From the NCBI RefSeq assembly GCF_022539315.1, contig NC_066316.1, positions 29,327,245 through 29,391,244 of the forward strand: a stretch of DNA of 64,000 nucleotides, given 5' to 3'. The number at the start of each line of letters is the position of its first letter. Positions within the stretch are counted from its first letter, which is position 1. A program made the position numbers and the translations under genes. The notes under the pieces are model-generated. The model was not told the DNA's origin. It did no database searches and saw nothing but the letters and a program-made list of their open reading frames with translations. Of this stretch, positions 13,961-26,100 are shown one piece after another. This stretch comes from Serinus canaria (Eukaryota > Chordata > Aves > Passeriformes > Fringillidae).

Positions 13961-13966
13961 GATTGG
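13961..13966 (-). promoter_or_regulatory. Inverted CCAAT box (NF-Y)
   Basis: GATTGG on the plus strand is CCAATC on the minus strand. It lies 30 bp downstream of the ZNF143-like motif and about 80 bp upstream of the ATG, a usual place for an NF-Y site in TATA-less promoters. Confidence 0.5.
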
Positions 13967-14044
13967 CTGCCTCCCCCCGCCCTCCCCGCGTGACGGCGCG
14001 AGGCTAGCGGCGGCGCCCCCCGCGCGCTGAGGCAGGGGAGCCGC

Positions 14045-14045
14045 A

Positions 14046-14077
<32 letters not shown>

Positions 14078-14170
14078 TGGGGGCGGCTCCTGCGGGGGGC
14101 GCGCGGGGCGGCCTCGCGCCGCGCCTGCAGCAGCGGGGCGCGCGCCAGGGCCGCTTCGGCCGCCGCGCAG
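14045..14170 (+). CDS. MOCS1: MOCS1 exon 1: mitochondrial targeting sequence
   Basis: Residues 1-42. Met is followed by ten Ala codons, all GCG, then an Arg/Ala/Ser-rich stretch without acidic residues ([15 protein letters not shown] onward). This is a typical mitochondrial presequence and corresponds to the mammalian exon 1a type of N-terminus. The ATG context is weak at -3 (C) but has G at +4; I saw no better upstream in-frame ATG. The donor is CAG|GTGAGG, phase 0. I did not identify the mutually exclusive exon 1b known in human. Confidence 0.85.
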
Positions 14171-17100
14171 GTGAGGCGGGCCCGGGGGTCCGGCCCGGGG
14201 GGCCGCGGTGCGGGCAGGGTTCGAGTGCGGGGGACGCGGGGGAGGTTAGCCGTGCCGTGCCGCCGGAGGTCGCGTCTGGGAGTTTGAGTGCTCCGCAGGT
14301 GCCTCGTCCCTAGGAAGATGTGTTTCGTGGAGGGGCGCGCTGGTAACCGCAGCAGCGCCCAGCGGGGTGACCAGGGGCTTGGGCACCGCAGGCGGAGGCT
14401 GCCAGCGCGTTCCCGAGAAATGCAACCTGTCCATAGAATTTTGCAATGTATCCCGGACCGACCGGTGGTTTGTGCTGTGAACATGACCTGATTGTGTATG
14501 GGGGGAGGGAAGAGTCAACAAAACATGTAGTAATACATAATGGTCTGTATGCTTAATTTGTTGAAATGTCACCCTTACTTTGGAAGTACGTGGGACACCC
14601 GGTCTTATGGACCGAGCCGGTCCTGTGCTCCTGCCCAGCCAAAGGAGAGATTACACAACTCTCTTTGATCAACCTGGGTCAAAACCCGAGTGGTTTGGCA
14701 GCATTCGGTGGTTGTGCTCCGATGGTCCTGCGAACTTCGCACTGAACCTGTTTGTTCTGGTACTGGCGTGAAGTCAACTCAGGAATTGCCCTGATACAGC
14801 TTCTCCCGGTTTTACTTTTCGTCCTTTGGGTGGATTCAGTCTCTTGTTTTTCAGAAGAAAAAGCTACACGGAAAGGCAAGGTCCTGTAACTGCCTAGCAA
14901 AAATAGGGCATGGCGCACAGAGCAATCTCAGCTGGAACATGATTTATTGAGTTACTTGCAATTGCATGGCTGGCTTTAACAAACAGAAAATAAGCTAAAG
15001 CTACTAGTGACAGACTACTAGTGACAGACTCCATGTCGCCAGAATTGAATGCATTCACTACCACTTACTTATTTACAGAAAACCAAATGGACTCGTGCGC
15101 TGCTTTATTGAATGCTTACTTGACTCCAAAAACTAGAAAGGTTATTGAATTTGTTTTGTTTGGTTCTTTTCCTAGGCCATAGACATTTTTATAAATTCTG
15201 ATCAGAATTACTTTTCACTACTTTCTTTACATCAGGTAGCTGTACCAAACATTCAGGAATAGTTTTGAAGGAGCTTGATTACAACATCCATCTGAAAGCC
15301 CTACCTCTCTTAGGGGCAAAAAGCCAGGGTAGCTGGAAGAATGGGCTGGGGGATATAAATTTGTGGCATAGTAAATATTAGAAGTGTGCCAGGGCATTGG
15401 CTTGTATCCTGCAGGGCTTGAGAAGCAAGCTAGTGTAAAAAACAAAGGCACTGTAGACTTAGCAACTATACAGTGATAATACACTCATTGCTCCTTTCTG
15501 TTCTCAGTTTCTCCTGGGATTCATCTGTAGAGAGAAGTAATTAGCGTTACAGCCATAGGGGACAGTGAAATGTGCTTTCAAATGAGAGAATATTCAAACA
15601 GTTGTGAATACTGCTTGACTGTTTTCAATGCTGGAGCTGCAAGTATTCATGGGTTCTGTTTAGTTTCCTGAGGTTTTGGGGAGGAGGTGTGTGCAAAGGG
15701 GAGAAGAGAGCTGTAGACTATATTTCAGTCCCCTTTAAAATGGTCATTCCAGCTATGGAAGGAAGAACTGTGTAACTCAGGCAGTTTACGAGACAATTGG
15801 GAGGCTGTGTCCGAGGCCGTCCATTCGAAGTCTTTTGGTTGGGTTGCAAATAGTGGGGTCAGTACAGCTGTTGTACTAGTGGTGTGTGGAAAACAATTTA
15901 CTTGTTTGAATCTTAATTTTTGAGAGACAGTTGTCAGTCTCAGAGGTGTACACAGAGTGGAGTTCCTTTTTCTAAGACTAGAACAGGACATGAAGGTACA
16001 GGCAGTCTGAAAGCAGCATTTTCACAGTTGTTCTGTTGTGTGCAAGCGTTTCTTTGGATTTTTCTTGACTAGTTCACAGTTAACGAAGTTTGGTGCCATC
16101 CTGCCGTCTTGTACCCATGATAATATATGTCCAGATTCTATTCTTGAACTAAAATGATCAGATAGGATGACCTATTTCAACTACAAAACTGGAAATCAGC
16201 ATATTTTTTAAAAATTCTGCTCTAGATGTATCATGTTCAGTAAGGGTCTTGATACAAAGTTTCACTTCATCTGCTCTTGTAGATCCTATAATCCAAGCAT
16301 AACCACCTGAAAATTTATGTGTCCACAATGGAGCCTTCAGTGCTGGGATGAAGTGGAGAGTCCAGCTTGCCCAGAAAGACCTCACATGGCCCTAATTCTT
16401 GGCCAGTCGTGTCTGAAACGCCCTGTGTGCTGTTGCTCTGTTTTGTGGGTAGCCAGTGGCAGTCCCTGGGCAGTGCTCTCCGTGCCAGTACCCACAAGCG
16501 TAGCCTGCTGTTTGGGGTCAGCTGTTGGGCAGCAGCTGCTGAGCCCTCACAAAAACATTTGTCTTGGACTTCTCAGCTCAGACCTCATTCTGGCACTTGG
16601 CCTACTTAGACCCATTTCAGCCTCTGCGGTTGTCTGATTTCCAGGTTGAACCAAGGACATTATGTCACCACTTCCCTACAGACTAAGATGCTAAAGGTGA
16701 GGCTTGAAAGAGAAGAGCTCTTGCTGAGCTGTGTCTGTGACACTGTAGCAGTGTTAGGTGCTACACTGGGACAGCAGTGCTGTGCACAAACGTAGCAGGA
16801 TTGCAGGTGCTTGAAGAGCCAGTGGATACAGGAGCAGCACTAACAGTGCCATGGGTACACAGATTGTGGTAGTCCCTGAGGCCTGTGCAGAAGTCTTTGC
16901 AAGCTTTATAGTGCACAAGTATCACTGGGGATGAAGTGAAGGTGGAAGAGTAGAGCAAGGATAGTACTTGATCTTCAGCTTGATTAGTAGGTAAGAATTC
17001 TGTTGTCTGCCCCCTTGTGTTTAACTGAGCCTTTCTAGCATCTGTCAGTTTGTGGTGTTCCTGGTAGTTATTGATACCTCTGCTGACAGCTTCCAATTTT

Positions 17101-20100
17101 GCTGCATTGTTAAAATAGTTCTCCTGGAAATCACAGGTGACTTGTCAGGTCTGAAGGGTTGACAGCTTGTCAAAATATAGCTGCTGGGTGCAGTCATATA
17201 AACTCTCATTCTTTCAGTACTAGTATAGAACATGGGATTGACAGCCCAGAGAATGAACCTGTTTTTTTCATGGATCAGATAAAGCACACTGTGTGACAGG
17301 GCATACCCTCCCATGAGCAGAAGTGTCTCCTGTCAACTATGGAGAGAAGGGAATGGGGACTTATAGACATCCCTTTTGAGTGAAAAAGTTATCTAATTGG
17401 GCATTGATATGTTAAAATACCAGCAACCATCTACCTTTTCCTACTTCAGGAAACTGAATAACCTTTTTCCTGTAGCCTGGGAACTGCAGCAGGCTTTTGC
17501 TTTCTTCCTGTTCCAATACCTCTCACAAAGGCTGCAAGTGACGAGGTTCAACCTCAACCTATTCTTCCCCTTCGGAGAATCCTACTTACACAACAACCCA
17601 AGGGAATGTTTCATCCTTGTCCTGAGTTACCAGGAAGGCAGCTGAGTTTTCATCTCTGGTAATTGGCCTTTTCTGTGGTGTTGATAAAACTATGAGCTGG
17701 TGCTGGGTACAGTAGCAGTTTTGATAGTACAGGATCTACCTATGCTGGAGTTCAAGCTGATGGGTATCAGCTATTATGGCTTATGGGTATCTCCTAATTC
17801 CTCTGTGCTGAAATCTAATTGGTCAGAAACTGAATAGCTTAAAAATTCCATCTCCTCTCCTTCTCCCTCCCAGACAAATCCATTTCTATACACAGCAAGA
17901 AAATGATGGAAATAAGTTCTAGCAGCTGTGTAAGACATTTTTCTTTCCCCTGTTCTAAAACCCACTACTTTGCAGCAAGAGTTAGCTATTTCCAATAGAA
18001 ACCTTTAAATTTCTTGAGACCAGTCTTTGTTCACTGCCTGCTCTTTTAATGCTGCTTCTTCACAGTTCACTTTAGAGTAATTAATAAAGGGCAATGTTAT
18101 TCCTCTTACTTTAGCTACCTTACCTATAGCAGCCATGCAGATGGATGACAGACCAGCAACAGAACTGGTCTCCTGTGTCCCACTCCGGTGGGGGCTCTTT
18201 CATGAAAACAGGAAATTATTTTAAGCATTTTACTGTCTTTGAAAGTATGAAGTTTTGTCTTTCATTGCATAAAAGCATTAAAGTGTCCCTCATTTGCCCC
18301 TGCCTTTCTTCCAGGGAAGACAAATTTTCCCTTCTTTCCCTGCCTGTAATGCACACTGTAAAACTGGAAGATGGGAGGTTTGTACTGTTCTGTCTTCAAG
18401 TGGAGTGATAAGGAAGCCCAATCCTGAAAAAGATGAAAAAAACATTGGTGGGAAAGAAACAAGAGAGGAGGTCTCCCACAAGAGGCTCAGATAATTTTAA
18501 TAAACCTGGGAGTGCTTTCCCTCTCAAATGTGAATACCTTTCCAAAATAATAGAAGGAGAGCATCAGATATCCAGCCAGGCCAGAAAGCAGCATAGTTTT
18601 CAAGAAAAAACCCACTTTTTTGTGGTGAGTTTTTCTGAGTTTGGGAGATTTAAAATATCCTTAGATTTAGTCTGTTCAGGGTTGAATTTTCTGACTGAGG
18701 AAGATAAAGAAATTAAGTTTGGATATTTACCTGGGGTCTTTGAGTTAACCTGGCTTGTATTTCGAGAAACACTTACTTACAATAAGAGGAACAGAGCCAG
18801 CATTTATATCAAAACAAGGGATTCCCAGCTTAGGATTTTTTTGGTAACCTAAAGCTGAGCAGAGCTCTGCTGCTACCCACACACCCCTAGGCTGGAGCAG
18901 TTTTCCGGGGAGTTTAAAAACCAGATGACTTGTTCTGAATGCTGCAGGAAGGGGAGGTGAAGTATGTGAGCAGTGGGTGTGGCTGCAGAGTGGTTGCCAA
19001 TTACACTTCTGATGCTGTCAGGAAGGGAAGGGCAAGGCTTGGCGGGGCTGGCCTTGCACCCCATTCGCCTCTGCTGTTGCAGCCCCTGAAACTGAAAGGC
19101 ATTGCTTTCTTCCGGCAGAAAAGCAATTCCGTGGAAACTACTACTGCAGTTTTATCAGGGGTAAACAGATGTTTTCTGCGCTTTGAAACAGCCACTTTGT
19201 ATCTCCCGTGTCTCCTCTAGCTCCTCACTGCTATGGATTTTCTTAGAGTAAGGTCTTCTTATCATACCACAAAGTTGTTTGGATCTCAAGTATAGTGGAT
19301 TGTTTAAAGGTTAGAGGAAAGATTGTGCTGCCAAGAATGACTACTGTTTGTAAGTTTAGCAGGAGCCTGGTGTTAGCACAGCTGGAAACAAAATTGCTGC
19401 GGCTGCTGGTGGCTGAAGTTGGGTCTCTCCCCAGATAACCTTTGCTGACTGGCTGATTTGATCACTGAGGGTCCTCTGTGGCTTCCAGTCACCCACAAAT
19501 ATTTCTTACAAATGTTTTCACAATAAAATGTTTTGAGGAAGTGTACCTGGATGGTTCAGCATTTTAGCTGGCCATTTCTAGATTTCTTGCAAGGGCTGTA
19601 GGGAAATCCTCTGCAGGATTAGCTCCTTTGGTTACTAGTGATAACCAGAGCCAAAGAGCTGATGGCTGTGGCTGATGGCTGTGTGTTCCTGCCTGGTCCC
19701 TTGGCATCATCCCATACATTCTGATTTTGGTATGTCTGGAGATTTCATGTCTGTTTTTCGCTGGATGTGAGTCATGACTTTAGCTTAGGTAAGCAGTTTA
19801 AATAACCCACTAATGTGTCATTTTGTTTGGTTCCCAATTCTGCATCTTAAATTTATGTCGCAACTTTATTTAATCCTTTGCCTGCTGCAGCCTATCGAGA
19901 CTAGTCAGAACAATTTTAACTTGAGGCACAATTCTGTGCAGCTGGTTCACACATGTACACACACACAAACTTTGTGAACACCGTGTATACAGGAAATGGT
20001 TTTGTATGTGCCTTCTCACTAGATGTGAAATTCACTGACATGTGCCTTCTCACTAGATTTGAAATTCACTGACATGTTCCTTTCCACTAGATGTGAAATT

Positions 20101-23100
20101 TACTGATTGTTAAATGTCTGTATGTGGTTAACTAACGAGGACCCAGTGAAGGTGGGTCCCTGAATTATTTTGTTTTCTCTGGTTTATTTAGTGATGTTAG
20201 GCAGCTGACCTCATTCATGACTTACCAAATTGACCTCCTATAAAATATTAATTTAACTCTGATGTAGTAGGTGAAAATACTTAGCAGAGTTTGAATTATG
20301 TTGGTTTTGGATGGTTGTATACAGTGCCTGAAGCAAGTATCCACCAGCTGATAAAGGCACGTTGGTAAACTCTTGCTTTTCTGCAGTACTGTGATAAGAG
20401 TTTATTCAGTTACTGTAAGTTTCACTTGAGGTACCAAAATATTTTCCAAAGATAGCAGGGTGGTTTCAGCTGTGTTTTACAGGTATAGGAAAAGAGAGCT
20501 ATAACATTGTAATTGGAGAGTCATGGGCTAAAGGCAGTAAGACTCCCTGCATTTAGACCTTGCTATAATTAACCTTTCTGGCATTGATGGTACTGATATT
20601 TTTAAGTCACTTGGTATAAACTGAACTGTATTTGTTTGCAGCTACTATTTGGCATATTTGATATGTAATGTGGTCATAGAAGCCTAGAATGGTTTGGAAG
20701 GAGCCTTTAAGATCACCTAGTTCCAACCCCCTCCCATGGGATGCCTTGCGCTAGACCAGCTTGCTCAAAGCCCATTCAACACTTCCAGGGATGGGCATCC
20801 ACAACTTCTCTGGGAAGCCTGTTCCAGTGCCTCACCACCCTGACAGTGAAGAATTTCTTCCTAATATCTAAATCTACTCTTTTTCAATTTTTTGTTCTAT
20901 CACTATATACCCTTGTAAGAAGTCCCCTTTAGGTACTGGAAAGTGATAATGTTTCCCCAAAGCCATCTCCTCCTCAGGCTGAACAGATCCAGTTCTCTCA
21001 GCCTGTTTTTTTAGGAGAGGAGCTGAGCCATCTGAGCAGCTTTGTGGCCTCATCTGGTCTTGCTCCAGCAGCTCCTCATCTTCTTATGCCCTCATTCTAG
21101 AGGGCAAATACTCATACTTCCTAAAAATTGTGCTGCTCTAGAATGTATTACATAACGCTTTAAAAAAAACCCAAAATTTTAAGTAGAAATCACTTGTAAT
21201 ATTCATTTCATGACAGTTAATAAAGAAATTTTTTAAATTCTGATCATTTTTATTCAGTGTGAAAAGGTGTTCAGAATTACACACTTTTCTTCTAGTTCTA
21301 CCATGCCCTGCATTATTTGTCATCTTTTAACTGAGACAAGCCTTTTGGAGGTGTTCTGTTATATGTTGTTAGGCAGGAAGCCTTTGCTGGAAATGAAGAC
21401 AGGTGTCATGAAACATAATTGTATATAGCAATAATTCGGTTTTGCTGTTAAAAAGATGTTAATATTGCACATGGGATATGGTAGGAATACAAGCAGAGAT
21501 GCAGTGTTTCATCAGCTTCAGGTTCTCTTGTGCTCAAGTGCAGGAAGGGCCCCTTCTCTATAATTTCATTTACCCAAGGGCTGTAGTGAACGTCGGTGAT
21601 CCTGGATCATTGATTCTGGGAAGAGACAGGCAGTTGAACAAAACCACCTTCTATTCTGCAATAAAAAAGCTTGAAGCACCTATGGCAAAGACAGGGAAAA
21701 TTGTAGAAATGGATTAAGGTAGGGTGTGAAACTTAATAAATGGCCACTTTTGACAGTGGTTTTCCTTGGGCAGCTGTCTGCTGAAGAAGACAGCTGCCCA
21801 AGGAATTACTATTCCATTCTTCCTATGTGAGGAAGAATGGAATAGTAATTATCAGTTGAGTTCAAAGTTGATATTTATACAGCAAGTTGACAGGGTAACT
21901 ATTCAAATATTTAACACTTGCTTGTTTTTGTTACAGGAGTTACAAAGCTCAGGAAGAGAACGCTTTGTACTAGAACATGCTGCTCCATTCTCTGCTTTTT
22001 TGATGGACAGCTTTGGACGGCAGCACAATTACTTGCGAATTTCGTTGACTGAGAAATGCAACCTCAGGTGTAAGTGTCTGCTCTTTCCTTGCACAAAACT
22101 CCTCTGCACATACTGTACGAAAGCCAAGGTTTGGGTTAGGGTATTATTACAGTGTTGGCCCTGTGCTGTTTCTTGTCTTCACAAAGTAACAATAAATGAC
22201 AGATAGGGACTAATCGGGGCTGAGCTACTGGTGGGATGGGAAACCTGGAGCAAGCCTAGGGATCTACCAGAGACAGGTGGAAGTGACAGATCTTTTATCA
22301 GACTTGGTGTGGTTTAGATAATGATGCTTGTGCGTCCAAAGTCTCCAAAAGCAGGAGAGCTCATACCTAGGCATTCCCACAATTACATCTGCAAAGTCTG
22401 GTGATGTCCTAGTGCTTGCCCCTTGAACTTGTTGTCTCTGTTTGAATGCAGTTTAGATAGAAGTGAGGTCATCTTTTTCTTCACAGTGGATGCATTGTAA
22501 TTTTGAGGCACGTCAAATTAGTCTTGGATTTTCCTCTGAAGTAAGCCAGGAAATTGTTAGAAGATAGTAAAATTTTTGCACAGTTGGTGTCATTTGGCAT
22601 CCATTAAAGACAGCTGTCCTTGGTGCATTTTGCCCATCAATATTAGATTAATTGTTGCAGGTTATTTTTTGCCTCATGTATTTCTGCAACCTTTGTTTTA
22701 GGTCAGTACTGTATGCCTGAGGAAGGTGTTCAGCTGACTCCAAAATCAGAGCTACTAACTGCCCAGGAGATAATCACCTTAGCCAAACTGTTTGTGAAAG
22801 AAGGTGTGGACAAAATCCGACTGACAGGTGGAGAGCCACTTATCCGTCCCGATGTGGTGGAGATTGTGGGTGAGTTCCAAATCAGTGCAGAGTGTTTCAG
22901 AGTGACTTGGTATGTGTTGATGCAAGAATTGCTCTTACAGGTATCCACTGACACAGTCTGGCAACTGGAAGAATAATTGTTGAGACACCATTTTCTGTGG
23001 TGTCTTTTCCCAACATTGTGAAATGCAAGGCGCCTTTCAGAAAATTTCCAGTTCTGCTCTGTTGCCTGGATGGAGCTTACGTGTCTTTGTATTATACCAG

Positions 23101-26100
23101 CTGAACTTAGCATTGTTTTTATGTTCAACATCTACTGCAGTAGCTTGCAGTAGTGCAGCCTGACGGTGAAAAATCAAGAACTCATATGATCAGGTCCTCA
23201 GTGAGGACGAACAAGTGAAATGTGCTTACAAACAAGCTTTCTCTTTGGTTTTTTTAGGAGTTTTTTTGGTAGTTTTGTTTTGCTACCTTGATAACAGATG
23301 TCATTTGCTTGTGTTTAATAAGGAATGGCGGAAAAACCTGGTTTTAGACTTATTGATGAAGACTTACTTCAATGGAAGGTAAATTACTGGGTAAATTTTA
23401 GAAGTAAGTTTGCTTTGGTTGGTGTTGTGTTAAATGACACTGCCTGGATCTTTTTTCTTGAGTCAGGTGCTTTTTGCTCTCTCCAAAATCTCATATGTTG
23501 AAGTAGATTTGTGTAGTGGCAATGAATTAGATTAAGGCTGTGTGGGTGGGTGCACTTTGGTCTGTTGTAGACAACTGAACTTTTCTATTTCTGGGCATAC
23601 ACTCCTTTAAGTACTGAGGATAAGAAAAGGTTTATGTGGAAAAAGAACATCTTGAAAGAAGAAAAGTTGCCTACCAATGCAGTGAGCTTTTATGCAGAAA
23701 ATGTTCTCTGCCTCTGCTCAGTTTTGTTCAGGATTTGGATGGAAGACCTTTTCCAAAGAAAATGACCTTCTAAAGGAAGCAGCAGAGCTGTATTAGTTTG
23801 TAGAACTGACCTGTTCATAGCTGGAAAAGGTGTGACTGGAGTGAGCTGGGGTGTGTCTCCTTGAACTTTGATTGTGAATTCTGAAATTGCACTAACTTTT
23901 TAGAATTCTGAAATATCATTGTCTAGAGCATTTTGCCCATGCATGATGGGTTTGGGGTGGTTTTAGTCCTGAGGAAGCTGTATGCCTTTCAAGAGACATG
24001 TTTCTTTCAAGATAATAGATTCTTTCCAATGATAATAGGTATAATTATTGGCTCCTGTAAAAGGGAAATAGATTTATAAATTAGGTTGCAATTGAAAGTA
24101 CTATAAAGCTTTGCAGTTCAGCACATAATATTGGCATGAAAATGAGTTGAAACCAACCATGTCATCAGTTCAGTGCAGAGCTTTCTTTCTTAGTGTATTG
24201 TAGGCACCTTTTTTATTTATCAGTGGTAGCTGATGACTTAACACAGACCTTATGATGTTGATAGTCTAAGTGGAGTAGTCAGGTCACTGCAAAATCATTA
24301 TTGTATTGCTGCAATCCAGAAGTAGTGGTACTGGAAGGATAGACATATTTTTGTTTTGGTTTGCTCCAGTGATAGAATTCTCAAAGGTTTATTTTTGTGC
24401 CTGAAAGGAAGAAATGAATCTTTTTGAACGACTGGATTTTCATTATTCTGCCTGTGTTCCTGTTCACAGCTGAACTTTGACAGATTCATAGTGATCATTT
24501 TAGTGGATAACAATAGTGCTCTTGGGGTGAAGGTAAGGGATGTCAAGATGTTTGTCATGTTGTATTAGTTCATGCTGTTGTGGATTTGTATTAGTCTGGC
24601 TGGGTTTTTTTTAAGGCCATTGAAAATTGTTGAATTAGGTCTACATGCACTTTCTGTTTTCTCAGACTTTGGTGTTACTCTATGGTGCCCCAGTCCAGGA
24701 TCAAGATAAGAGTCTCAAAAGTAAATATATCAATGTAATAACTATGGAAAAACTCATTGAGGGAAAATCAAGCCCAAAAGTGTCTTCTGCAGAAGTTGAG
24801 TAAAGCATCTTTATTGAAGTCATCTTAGCACAATGTGTACTGGTTTGGTCTGGGATAGAGTTAGTCTGCTTTTCTAGATGGTTTGGGAGAAGCTGCCTAC
24901 ATATCTCTGGTGCTGAATTGGGTTGTGGTTTAAGTTAGGTTTACTTTCAGCAAGTCTTTATCCAAGCTACAAATTATCTGTGAAAGTTAATGCTGGATTT
25001 CTGTTTCCAAATTTTTTAATACACAAATTCAAGTTTTTTAGTTGTTTCAATGAACAGATGTAATTTGAAGCTACTGTAAGAGACCATGCTATTCAGAGAC
25101 CTGCTACAGTTCTTTAGATTATTTAAAATCTTTTAACAGATGGACAAACTGTGAGTCAGCATCTAACACTTGCTGAAAGCTAAATTATGTCCTGGGGACT
25201 GCTGAAAACATATGTTTGAGACTTTTCTGAAGCAGATAATTGGGGAATATCGAATCCATCCCCTTTGAGATACTCAAAGTGTAAATAAGCACCAGATATA
25301 AACTCTCTGATAGCTATCTGTTATTAGTAGTCTGAGGAGTACACATCTGCACTGATGAAATCATTTTTCATGGGGTGGTGGGTGGAATATTGGATGACTT
25401 TTCATAGCAACTTTTTATACCCATTTCAGGAGTGAAGTGGTGTAGGATAAACTTAGTTCATGTGTTAGGAAGCAGGCACACCTTTTCTGAAGTCAATTGG
25501 GAGAATTGACTCCAGTTAGGGAAATGGTTGGAGGAAAAATGCAAAAAAATTGTCTGTTTAAGAAGATGCTCCATATCCTGAAGGAAAACATAGGTGTAAA
25601 TTGGTTTATTTCATGGCTTAAGCTTGACATAAAAGTTTTAGCTTCATGCCATGGACTTCAGAGCATCTGTTCTGTTTTCTTTTCTACTTCTTAGTTTTTG
25701 TCAGTTGCGTTTGCTTGTGCTGATTGGTGCTAAAGCAGTGACCAAAGGTCAGCAAACAGGTTTAGTACAGGTACAAAGAGAGTTACAAAGTTATGAAATC
25801 TCTTTAATCTCTTTTAATTTTAGAGGTCAACAAGCCAAGAAGCCAAGACACTGTGAAGGTTACACTTGGTAGAGTGTTCTCACTGGTCCTTTTTAACTTG
25901 TTGGTGTTAGTATTAAGCCTCCATCTCTAACTTCTCAGTTGTCTACTGTCCAGTTTGTTACAGTTTATTCCATATATTAGTGTATTTCCAGTGCCTCATC
26001 CTGTATCCCACCCTGTCTGATAAGGACAAAGATGCATGGACATCAGCTGCTGCCTGTGGTGATCTAATCAACTGGTGCTGCTTCTTAATTTTTTTTCTAT

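Larger units (their letters stand above)
13830..14300 (+). promoter_or_regulatory. MOCS1: CpG-island promoter of MOCS1
   Basis: There is an abrupt shift from AT-rich flanks to dense G+C with many CpGs, spanning the first coding exon and the start of intron 1. There is no TATA box. The region holds a ZNF143/THAP11-like site, an inverted CCAAT box, CCCCGCCC-type GC boxes and a TGACG half-site near 13991. The transcription start is probably between about 13960 and 14040, but I cannot place it exactly. Confidence 0.75.
14171..21936 (+). other. MOCS1: MOCS1 intron 1
   Basis: GT-AG intron of 7766 nt. The first 130 nt belong to the CpG island. It contains a 14-bp tandem duplication at 15001-15028, a 13-bp tandem duplication at 19658-19683, a 34-bp triple repeat at 20006-20107, a minus-strand CR1 copy (about 20675-21090) and two adjacent perfect hairpins (21762-21850). 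I recognise no coding exon inside it. Confidence 0.85.

Noticed and set aside
13765..14484. 239-aa minus-strand open frame across the MOCS1 first exon
   Set aside because: It is the antisense of a CpG island. GC-rich DNA gives long stop-free frames, and the Arg/Ala/Pro composition shows no domain.
20006..20107. CRISPR-like array
   Set aside because: The units are contiguous with no spacers, in a vertebrate intron. It is an ordinary minisatellite.
14171..21936. Search for the alternative MOCS1 exon 1b
   Set aside because: No segment with a convincing ATG, presequence-like coding and a phase-0 donor was found in intron 1.
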